Made by a program: the position numbers and the translations under genes. The notes under the pieces are model-generated. The model saw only the letters and a program-made list of their open reading frames with translations. It was not told the DNA's origin and did no database searches. Below are positions 1 to 5,406 of a DNA stretch of 6,530 bases, in pieces. Position 1 is the stretch's first letter. Every line of letters starts with the position of its first letter. This stretch comes from Verrucomicrobiota bacterium. GTDB lineage: Bacteria > Verrucomicrobiota > Verrucomicrobiia > Limisphaerales > DSYF01. The stretch covers positions 1 through 6,530 of the forward strand of contig JALOTU010000137.1 in NCBI GenBank assembly GCA_025457725.1, given 5' to 3'.

Positions 1-722
1 GTCAGGAAGCCGTTGGCGTAGGTCATCGGGTGCGTAAGCAGCGTCCATTCGGAGTTCGCGGAGAAATTGGTTTTGACAAACACCTCGTAATTAAAGACGT
101 CGCCGTTGCCCATGGGCATGCCATCGACACGACTGATGGCCAGTTCCAGGCTGCCTTTGCCAGTCAACCTGGGTGGGTGCATCCGGAGTTTGGGGGCGTC
201 GTCCTTCCGGATGACCGCCCGGTAGAATCGCTTCGTAAAATTCACTGCATCCGCGTCATCCATGGTCAATCGACTGGTTTCCCAACGGATGCCTTGTCGC
301 AGCCCCCTCCAGCTGGCGGCATCGGAGGGATCGGTGGAAGCCTGAACCGCGATGAGCCCGGATTCGGATGGGGTGATGCTCCGCAGGCCGTCGGCGCGGG
401 AAATGCCGATCCGGATTGTCCCATCCGCCAAGTGCTCCGGGGTGTTGACCCTAAGCGGGCCGGTCGAGCTGCCGGCCAGCAGCGTGCGATAGTAACGCTG
501 GGAATAATTAAGGTATTGGGTGTCCTCAACCTTGACTTCCCCGTTGGTGAGCACCAGCGCGTTGGTCAGGGGAATCCAGGAGGTCTGCGGCGCGGGATTC
601 GTGCTGGTCAGCACCTTGAGGCGATAGACCTGGTCCGCATTGAGCGGACTGCCGTCCACGTTGGCGATCGTGATGCGGGCGCTGCCATTGCCCACGGAGA
701 CGACGTTCTCGATGCGAGGTTC
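1..722 (-). repeat. Three tandem diverged protein modules (~85 residues) within the secreted FN3/Ig protein
   Basis: Residues about 206-288, 295-376 and 383 to the window edge align by eye. Each has an alternating strand leading to a V/A-D-G turn (ITIANVDGS, IGISRADGL, LAISRVDGM). A strand ending in S/K-T (VLTSTN, VQASTD, VFVKTN) comes next, then a W plus L (SWIPLTN, SWRGLRQ, EWTLLTH). The first two close with R-Y/F-Y-R (QRYYRTLL, KRFYRAVI); the third is cut by the window before its end. They are divergent at DNA level, so this is an old domain duplication rather than a recent repeat. The W..L and RFYR elements recall short beta modules common in Verrucomicrobiota surface proteins (from memory, not searched). 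Confidence 0.6.
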
Positions 723-1337
723 ACAAAGCACGTGCACATAGGCGGGAGCGCTGCGGGTGGCCCCCGAAGGGTTGGACAAAACGATCGAATAGATGCCTGC
801 ACTGGACTCATCCGCATTCGCGATCCTCAAGGTGGGCGAATTCACGCCGGAGAAGTGGGGGCCATCGCTGAGAGGCAGATCCCCCCGATACCACTGGCAG
901 ATGAGAGGCTGGTCTCCCGTCCACCTTGCGCGGACGCTGGCCTCCTGGCCTTTGGCCACCCACTGCCCTTGGGGTTGTTCCTGGATTGCCGGCGGCGCGA
1001 TGGTTTGCACGGGCGCGGCCGGTGTCTGATACGCAATCGATCCGGAGAAGTCGCTCTCCCGGAGCTGCTCGTCGTAGGCCGTGACAGCGAAATAATAAAG
1101 GGTTTCCCAGGCGAGATCTGACGCGACGGCTTGCGTGGCGGGGCCAAGTTCAATGGTCCGTGAATAGACACCGGGTTCGGTTCCGATGTAGAGGCGATAG
1201 CCGATCACGCTTGCGTCGGGTGAAGGATCCCAGCCCAGAACCACGCTGGTGCTGGCCGAGGCCAGGTGCGAGAGAAGACAAAGTCCAAGCAACGAAAGGT
1301 ATTGCCGGATCGGTCCTGTATTCTTGCGAACGAACAT
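1..1337 (-). CDS. Secreted multidomain FN3/Ig-like beta-sandwich protein (3' end beyond window)
   Basis: An unbroken minus-strand frame of 445 codons runs from ATG at 1337 off the left edge, so the C-terminus is missing. The start gives a classic Sec signal peptide: basic R4/K5/R11, a hydrophobic core YLSLLGLCLL, then HLASA with probable cleavage after A28. Residues 31-105 read as a fibronectin type III domain (VVLGWDPSPD, IGYRLYIG, YYFAVTAYD). Residues 115-204 read as a bacterial Ig-like domain (QWYRGDLPL, then ADESSAGIYSIVLSNPSG, the D-x-G-x-Y strand-F signature). From about residue 206 at least three related beta modules follow. No enzyme motif is visible in the part seen. It is probably a cell-surface or extracellular binding protein or the front of a larger adhesin or enzyme; the missing end would hold any sorting signal. 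Cys20 does not form a proper lipobox. No Shine-Dalgarno precedes the ATG. The Ig and FN3 calls are from motif reading; the ligand is unknown. Confidence 0.85.
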   Translation of the reverse strand, partial: MFVRKNTGPIRQYLSLLGLCLLSHLASASTSVVLGWDPSPDASVIGYRLYIGTEPGVYSRTIELGPATQAVASDLAWETLYYFAVTAYDEQLRESDFSGSIAYQTPAAPVQTIAPPAIQEQPQGQWVAKGQEASVRARWTGDQPLICQWYRGDLPLSDGPHFSGVNSPTLRIANADESSAGIYSIVLSNPSGATRSAPAYVHVLCEPRIENVVSVGNGSARITIANVDGSPLNADQVYRLKVLTSTNPAPQTSWIPLTNALVLTNGEVKVEDTQYLNYSQRYYRTLLAGSSTGPLRVNTPEHLADGTIRIGISRADGLRSITPSESGLIAVQASTDPSDAASWRGLRQGIRWETSRLTMDDADAVNFTKRFYRAVIRKDDAPKLRMHPPRLTGKGSLELAISRVDGMPMGNGDVFNYEVFVKTNFSANSEWTLLTHPMTYANGFL

Positions 1338-1828
1338 CAGGCGCGCAAGGGGTGGGTGGGTGAGAGGAATGCGGATTCCCCGTACGCCGCGGCTGCTTGC
1401 AGTTTGCACCACGATGCTGCCCGTTTCTGTCGGCCTGCAGAGAGGATGGGCCCGGTGATGCGCCCGGTTATGATCTGTCCGCCCGGGATTCCGAACGCCG
1501 GGAATCCTTCTTCCAAAGTCATACAATTAATCGAGTTACAACAATCTGCCAAGGCACGCGGCCAATCCCGTCGGCCTGCCAACCTCGCGCAGAACTGCCT
1601 GGGTTTTGTTTAGGAAAACTTCTTAAGCGCCCGACTGCCCCTCTTCAAGAAGCGAACGGCTGACGCGTAAAATACTTGCGCCTATTCTGTAGCTCTACGG
1701 ACCAATTAGCAACGATTCTGTTCAAAAAATTCCGGAAACTTGTTCACAAGAGACAAGCAGTTGAGAAAGAAAGCCTTATGCTTTACCCGCTGATAGTGGG
1801 AGGGTTGTGGGGTCGGGGCGGCAGCGAT
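1338..1828. other. 491-base intergenic region without a supported gene
   Basis: This stretch lies between the stop of the YaeQ-like gene and the start of the secreted FN3/Ig gene, both on the minus strand. It must contain the 3' untranslated part of the former and the control region of the latter. It is patchy in composition: AT-rich at about 1500-1550 and 1675-1785, GC-rich elsewhere. Short ORFs here have no recognisable product. No tRNA-like cloverleaf or riboswitch was recognised. Weak minus-strand promoter-like pairs exist, such as TTGCTA with a 17-base spacer to CAGAAT around 1680-1715, but none is convincing. Confidence 0.5.
1770..1784 (-). terminator. Possible weak terminator after the YaeQ-like gene
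   Basis: On the minus strand, about 45 bases after the stop codon, AAAGC and GCTTT form a 5-bp stem around the loop ATAAG, followed by a pyrimidine-rich CTTTCTC. The stem is short and the T-run is interrupted, so this is at best a weak intrinsic terminator. Confidence 0.2.
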
Positions 1829-2377
1829 TCAGAAGGTGAAGCAATGAAATTCCGCGTCGTACCACAGACCGTTAAAGTCGAACTGCATGTGCGGAGGTGT
1901 AAAGCCCGCACCCACCCAGAGGATTTCGTTGCGGGTGCCGAGTCTCTCCTGGATCTCGTCGAACATCTCGTGATCCAGCGCCGCCAGTTGGTAACGGTTC
2001 TCGCGCAAGCGCCCTTTGCGCATGGCAGCCATCAGCTCCTCCACCTCCGTCTTGGAGCGTTTGATCACCCAGATCTCCGCTTCAGGCACCTTGACGGCCA
2101 GTTTGTCGAGTTTCTGCACGCTGCATTCGCCGCACTCCACCCAGAGGCGCGGGCGCAGCTGATAATCCAACTCCACCAGGTCCGGGCGGAAGGGGATGTT
2201 GTCGTCGTGCAGGCGAGGCTCCATCAGCAGCCGCTCCCGATGGAACAGAAGGAAACCGAAGAGCTTGAGCAGAACATGGCGGGTGGTTTCCGTGTCCTGG
2301 CAGCCGATGATAAGTTTGTGAGGCAGCGTGCGCTGCCGATCCTCGCTCTGAAGCGTGAAAGCGTACTTCCCGCTCAT
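1829..2377 (-). CDS. YaeQ-like protein, PD-(D/E)XK nuclease superfamily
   Basis: A 182-residue cytoplasmic protein that lines up, from memory of the family, with E. coli YaeQ (about 180 residues). Matching elements are an amphipathic segment with ETTRHVLLKLFGFLLF at 30-45 (YaeQ has SETxxRMMLRLL), ERL at 48-50, a D/PD cluster at 58-66 (HDDN, RPDL), and LWVECGECSVQKLDK at 78-92 (YaeQ has LWIELGxPDxRRIKK). A hydrophobic strand EIWVIKRS follows at 101-108, and a C-terminal RNEILWVG...FNGLWYD. In the PD-(D/E)XK reading the likely acidic and basic residues are D66, E81 and a Lys at 89 or 92. YaeQ proteins share this fold but no firm biochemical role is established, so nuclease activity is not claimed. 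The Cys pair C82/C85 (ECGEC) is absent from E. coli YaeQ and could bind metal. No Shine-Dalgarno is visible; the ATG lies 79 bases after the upstream kinase-like gene, so the two are probably cotranscribed. Confidence 0.7.
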   Translation of the reverse strand: MSGKYAFTLQSEDRQRTLPHKLIIGCQDTETTRHVLLKLFGFLLFHRERLLMEPRLHDDNIPFRPDLVELDYQLRPRLWVECGECSVQKLDKLAVKVPEAEIWVIKRSKTEVEELMAAMRKGRLRENRYQLAALDHEMFDEIQERLGTRNEILWVGAGFTPPHMQFDFNGLWYDAEFHCFTF

Positions 2378-2413
2378 TGCCGCATCCGGTCACAGCCACT
2401 GTTGGGCCTGCCC

Positions 2414-2426
2414 GGCGGAAGCCGCC
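2414..2426 (-). other. Intercistronic GC hairpin
   Basis: In the 79-base gap between the kinase-like and YaeQ-like genes the minus strand reads GGCGG-CTT-CCGCC, a perfect 5-bp stem with a 3-base loop. It lacks a T-run, so it could affect mRNA stability or be a chance feature of GC-rich DNA. Confidence 0.2.
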
Positions 2427-2456
2427 TGGCATGCGACCGGTGGTGGGCGATCGGGA

Positions 2457-3173
2457 TCATTCGCTGTGGGGTCCCCCTTCCACGAGCGTCTCCAGCAGGT
2501 TCACGACGCTGTCCGTGGAAACCAGGTCGGTGTTGAACGTCGCGTGGTAAAGCAGTGGATTCTGGATGTCGTGCCCGAAGTATTTCCTTACGTAGCGCGC
2601 CCGGCCACGATCCTCCCTGCGCAATGCCTGGAGTGCGGTTCGCTGGCTCACCTGGCGTGCTTCCGCGATCCGCGCGGTTCGAGTTGCCTCGGAGCCCACC
2701 AGGCGGATGTGCAGCACCTCAGGGTTTGTTTGGGTGACGATGTTGCCCGCCCGTCCGATCAGGATGACGTTTCCCAGCTCCACGAGGCGCAGCATGGTTT
2801 CGCTCGTATGCTGGATAATGGTCCAGGACGGTGGCCGCAGATTGAACAGCTCCTGCACCGCGTCCTGGAGTTCGGACATGCGATCCTCCGGGATAAACTC
2901 GGCCATCCGTGCGGGGAAATGATGGTCCTCCAGCACCCGGGTCACCAGATCCTTGTCGAAGACGGTCCAGGGCCTTCGGCCGCGCTTTTCCCGGGCCTGC
3001 AGCCTTGTCGCCAGTTGGGTGGCGATGGCGTGGGCGCCGCTCCCCGACTCCCGGGAGATGGTGACCGCGCGAAGGCGCTTCGGCGGGCTGCCCTCCCGTG
3101 GCCGGACCTGGCCCGGTGTGATCTGGCAATTGATGAAGGAAAGGCACTTGTCATATTCGATTCCCAAGCTCAT
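2457..3173 (-). CDS. Cytidylate kinase-like family protein
   Basis: A 238-residue cytoplasmic P-loop NTPase fold protein of the cytidylate-kinase-like type (PF13189-like). Its nucleotide-binding loop is at 36-47, AVTISRESGSGA, where the classical GxGK[ST] lysine is replaced by GSGA; loss of this Lys is usual in this family. Other family signatures follow: VFDKDLV at 71-77, NVILIGRAGN at 135-144, LHIRLVGSEATRTARIAE at 154-171 (the LID-like arginine region), and a final block with RARYVRKYFGHDIQNPLLYH and FNTDLVS up to 219. True CMP kinase (Cmk) keeps a proper Walker A, so CMP phosphorylation should not be assumed; the substrate is unknown. An N-terminal extension of about 33 residues precedes the first strand. 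The start is supported by an AAGGAG Shine-Dalgarno eight bases upstream of the ATG. It is the first gene of a probable unit with the YaeQ-like gene. Confidence 0.85.
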   Translation of the reverse strand: MSLGIEYDKCLSFINCQITPGQVRPREGSPPKRLRAVTISRESGSGAHAIATQLATRLQAREKRGRRPWTVFDKDLVTRVLEDHHFPARMAEFIPEDRMSELQDAVQELFNLRPPSWTIIQHTSETMLRLVELGNVILIGRAGNIVTQTNPEVLHIRLVGSEATRTARIAEARQVSQRTALQALRREDRGRARYVRKYFGHDIQNPLLYHATFNTDLVSTDSVVNLLETLVEGGPHSE

Positions 3174-3181
3174 ATGCTGTT

Positions 3182-3187
3182 CTCCTT
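3182..3187 (-). promoter_or_regulatory. Shine-Dalgarno of the cytidylate-kinase-like gene
   Basis: The minus strand reads AAGGAG followed by 8 bases and then ATG at 3173. It is the clearest ribosome binding site in the window and fixes the start of this gene; most neighbours have none. Confidence 0.75.
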
Positions 3188-3265
3188 TCCATCCGTTTTG
3201 GGTTCAATTGTCGCTTAGCGTTTCTTTCCACTGCGCTGGTAGTCAGCGGTTTGGTGCTTTGCGGA

Positions 3266-3294
3266 AATATAAGTCATCGCTCCTCAAACGCCAA
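3266..3294 (-). promoter_or_regulatory. Sigma70-type promoter for the kinase-like/YaeQ-like unit
   Basis: On the minus strand TTGGCG (3294-3289) and TATATT (3271-3266) stand exactly 17 bases apart. Transcription would start near 3259, giving a leader of about 85 bases before the ATG at 3173. The position, just downstream of the hairpin that follows the cysteine-rich gene, makes sense for an independent promoter. Confidence 0.5.
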
Positions 3295-3345
3295 TCAACC
3301 AATATAGCCTCACGTCCAGCAATCCAGGACAACCCGCCGACAGGT

Positions 3346-3374
3346 GGACCCTGCCACGAATGGTGCCAGGGTCC
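3346..3374 (-). terminator. Hairpin after the cysteine-rich protein gene
   Basis: A 29-base imperfect palindrome starts 22 bases after the stop codon of the cysteine-rich gene. On the minus strand GGACCCTG pairs with CAGGGTCC (8 bp), then one G:G mismatch, then CAC with GTG, enclosing a CATTC loop. No T-run follows, so it may be a Rho-assisted or strand-neutral terminator, or an mRNA-stabilising hairpin. Confidence 0.4.
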
Positions 3375-3396
3375 TGCTGGAACGACGATCGGCACC

Positions 3397-3576
3397 TCAG
3401 TGGTCGGCCGTGTCGGTTGCATCCGCCTTGTGGCACTTGCGTTTGCAGTCATCCCCACAACCCTTGCATTTCTTGCATTCCACCTTCGGCTTGGCATCCC
3501 CTTCACACCTGCCGCAATGCGCGTTGGCAGTGCAGGCAAGCGCAACGAGCGCCGTCAGAGCAACGATTTTCTTCAT
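3397..3576 (-). CDS. Small secreted cysteine-rich protein, possible metal-binding
   Basis: A 59-residue protein with a textbook Sec signal peptide: MKK, then IVALTALVALACTANA with probable cleavage after A19. The mature part of about 40 residues carries seven cysteines, at positions 21, 24, 34, 37, 40, 44 and 48, plus H20 and H49. They are spaced CxxC (21/24), CxxCxxC (34/37/40) and CxxxCxxxC (40/44/48). Lys is abundant around them (KVECKKCKGCG, CKRKCHK), and the tail is Asp/Thr-rich. The pattern suggests a disulfide-bonded miniprotein or a periplasmic metallothionein-like or metal-scavenging peptide; no known family was recognised. Codon use is GC-ending like its neighbours. No good Shine-Dalgarno is visible; the next upstream ATG (3586) is out of frame, and only this start gives the signal peptide. 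C15 lies in the signal core and LAC-T is a poor lipobox (A14 at -1 is allowed, but the core after C15 continues to a clean ANA site), so lipidation is less likely. Confidence 0.75.
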   Translation of the reverse strand: MKKIVALTALVALACTANAHCGRCEGDAKPKVECKKCKGCGDDCKRKCHKADATDTADH

Positions 3577-3618
3577 TGGTCTTCATTTCTGATTGATGGG
3601 TCCGTTAAACCCCCTGCT

Positions 3619-3777
3619 TCAAAACAGAGGGGAGGTGGCGGGAATTTCATGCACCATGTTCGGAAGCGCAATCTGAATCTCTTCTCGAGGCGGACATCGG
3701 GTGTGCATGGGCGGGTCACCACAATGCTTTGTGTTGCAAGCCAAGGAGTTGACTTCCAGCTTCTGTTGACATCCCAT
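3619..3777 (-). CDS. Doubtful 52-residue ORF upstream of the cysteine-rich gene
   Basis: ATG at 3777 opens a 52-residue frame ending 42 bases before the cysteine-rich protein's start. It contains four Cys (residues 3, 14, 19 and 28), including CNTKHCGDPPMHTRCPP, and then a neutral tail. There is no signal peptide, no Shine-Dalgarno and no recognised family, and codon use is less GC-ending than in the sure genes. It lies in the divergent control region, so it may be chance. It is listed because its orientation and cysteine content echo the next gene. Confidence 0.25.
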   Translation of the reverse strand: MGCQQKLEVNSLACNTKHCGDPPMHTRCPPREEIQIALPNMVHEIPATSPLF

Positions 3778-3837
3778 TGATAATAAAGAACATTCACCAT
3801 GCTTGGAGCCGGGTTTACCCGTGTCCTGCCCAAAGCC

Positions 3838-5277
3838 ATGAAACCCACGATCCTCTGGTTCCGCCAGGATTTGCGGCTTGCCGACAATCCGGCTCTCGCG
3901 GCTGCTCTGCAACGGGGCAGCCCGGTTCTACCAGTGTTCATCTGGGCTCCGGATGAGGACACCGACTGGCCGCCGGGCGGTGCTTCGCGCTGGTGGCTGC
4001 ATCAATCGCTGATCTCCCTGCAGCGGGATCTCGAGACCCTGGGATCAAGACTGATCATTCGTTCGGGCCCAACCCTGCAAACCCTTCACCAGCTCTGCCG
4101 GGATACCGGCGCTCCGGCGGTGGTCTGGAATCGTCGTTATGAGCCGGCGATCATGACCCGCGACCGGCTCATCCAGGAATCGCTTCAGGCCGTCGGCGTG
4201 GAGACGGAAAGCTTCAGCGCGACCCTGTTGCATGAGCCCTGGACGCTGCGCAACAAGTCGGGCAAACCCTTTCGGGTATTCACACCGTTCTGGCGCCATT
4301 GTCTTTCGCTGGACGATCCGCCGGCTCCCTTGCCGGCCCCGGAGCGGATTCCCGCCTCGGTAAGCCGACCGGCGACCCTGGCTCTCGACGAGCTTGGGCT
4401 GGATCCCCAAGCTCCCTGGACAGAGGGCCTGCGGGCTGCCTGGCAGCCCGGCAGCGTCGGTGCAGACGCCCGATGCCGGCGGTTTCTGGAGGAGGCGTAT
4501 CCGGAGTATGGCGACCGGCGGAACCGTCCGGACCTCTTCGGCACCTCGCGCCTGTCGCCGCACCTGCACTTCGGGGAGATTTCGGTGCGACAAATCTGGC
4601 ACGGGCTGAGGCGGCGCGCGAAGGCTCGGGGTGTATCGTCGGGCCAGTGGCGCAACTCGCAGTTTCTGGCCGAGCTGGGTTGGCGCGAGTTTTCCCATCA
4701 TCTGCTGTTCCACTTTCCCCAGTCCACGCACGAGCCGTTGCGCGCCGAATTCTCCAAGTTTCCCTGGCGCACTCATCCTGAGGGTTTGCATGCCTGGCAG
4801 CGGGGGCGAACCGGGTATCCGCTGGTGGATGCCGGCATGCGCGAGTTGTGGGCCACCGGCTGGATGCACAATCGAGTGCGCATGGTGGTGGCTTCGTTCC
4901 TGGTGAAAGATCTCCTGATCTCGTGGCGGGAGGGAGCCTCCTGGTTTTGGGATACACTCGTGGATGCCGATCTCGCGCAGAACACGCTCGGCTGGCAGTG
5001 GACTGCCGGTTGCGGGGCGGATGCGGCCCCGTATTTCAGGGTCTTCAACCCAACCGGCCAGGGTGAGAGGTTTGATCCGGATGGCGACTATGTGCGGAAG
5101 TGGTGTCCGGAACTGTCGGCTCTGCCCGTCAAGTGGATGCATCGTCCCGGTGAGGCGCCTGCCGAGGTGCTGCGGCAAGCCGGGGTCGAGATCGGCGTGA
5201 CCTACCCGGCGCCGATCGTCAGCCACAGCATTGCGCGGAACCTCGCCCTCGAAGCCTATGCCCGGATCAAAGGGTAG
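3838..5277 (+). CDS. phrB: Deoxyribodipyrimidine photolyase (class I CPD photolyase)
   Basis: A light-driven DNA repair enzyme that splits UV-made cyclobutane pyrimidine dimers with reduced FAD; cytoplasmic and monomeric in the family. The protein is 479 residues (E. coli enzyme 472). I start at 3838 because MKPTILWFRQDLRLADNPAL is the conserved N-terminus; an in-frame ATG at 3799 would add 13 residues. The alpha/beta antenna domain covers roughly residues 1-160 and the helical FAD domain about 190-470. Visible motifs are TSRLSPHLHFGE from 236 (FAD phosphate binding), ELGWREF near 279-285 (E. coli E274/W277), WQRGRTGYPLVDAGMREL from 320, TGWMHNRVRM, and DADLAQNTLGWQW from 376 (E. coli D372/D374/N378). 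Trp320, Trp363 and Trp386 match the electron-transfer triad W306/W359/W382. Everything needed for catalysis is present. The antenna pigment (MTHF or deazaflavin) cannot be decided by eye. No strong Shine-Dalgarno precedes either start. Confidence 0.95.
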   Translation: MKPTILWFRQDLRLADNPALAAALQRGSPVLPVFIWAPDEDTDWPPGGASRWWLHQSLISLQRDLETLGSRLIIRSGPTLQTLHQLCRDTGAPAVVWNRRYEPAIMTRDRLIQESLQAVGVETESFSATLLHEPWTLRNKSGKPFRVFTPFWRHCLSLDDPPAPLPAPERIPASVSRPATLALDELGLDPQAPWTEGLRAAWQPGSVGADARCRRFLEEAYPEYGDRRNRPDLFGTSRLSPHLHFGEISVRQIWHGLRRRAKARGVSSGQWRNSQFLAELGWREFSHHLLFHFPQSTHEPLRAEFSKFPWRTHPEGLHAWQRGRTGYPLVDAGMRELWATGWMHNRVRMVVASFLVKDLLISWREGASWFWDTLVDADLAQNTLGWQWTAGCGADAAPYFRVFNPTGQGERFDPDGDYVRKWCPELSALPVKWMHRPGEAPAEVLRQAGVEIGVTYPAPIVSHSIARNLALEAYARIKG

Positions 5278-5372
5278 ACAGCCGGATGTCCGCGGTGCTG
5301 GGACCTCTTGCGGATTTCCGTTCCCGGCAGGCGGGGCAAGCGTGGTCAGCCAACACACGCGTCAGCGCGCGG

Positions 5373-5400
5373 TTGCCTTGCCGGATGGCCGGGTTAGACT
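5373..5400 (+). promoter_or_regulatory. Possible promoter giving a leaderless mRNA for the HAD-Nudix gene
   Basis: TTGCCT (5373-5378), a 16-base spacer and TAGACT (5395-5400) resemble -35 and -10 boxes, each with four matches of six. Six bases, CCCGGG, then separate the -10 box from the GTG start at 5407, the normal distance to a transcription start. No Shine-Dalgarno exists between. A 5-bp CCGGG/CCCGG inverted repeat flanks the -10 box (5389-5393 and 5401-5405). Confidence 0.3.
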
Positions 5401-5406
5401 CCCGGG

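Noticed and set aside
30..1121. 363-codon plus-strand open frame with Gly/Arg-rich translation
   Set aside because: It is the antisense of the secreted FN3/Ig gene, whose minus frame has a signal peptide and recognisable domains. Its Gly/Arg-rich translation has no domains and is typical of shadow frames in GC-rich DNA.
1337..1582. 81-residue minus ORF whose TGA overlaps the ATG of the FN3/Ig gene
   Set aside because: The overlap resembles translational coupling, but the translation has no family features or signal peptide and no Shine-Dalgarno precedes it.
1676..2536. 286-codon plus-strand frame, and similar plus frames across 2355-3780
   Set aside because: They are antisense to the YaeQ-like and kinase-like genes, whose minus frames show clear family motifs.
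3766..3788. TTGACA followed by TGATAATAAAG upstream of the photolyase
   Set aside because: The boxes look good individually but are only about 7 bases apart, and no other -35 at 16-18 bases from GATAAT was found, so no promoter is called.
4045..5358. 437-codon minus-strand open frame
   Set aside because: It lies antisense to the photolyase and has no recognisable motif; it is a by-product of high GC third positions.
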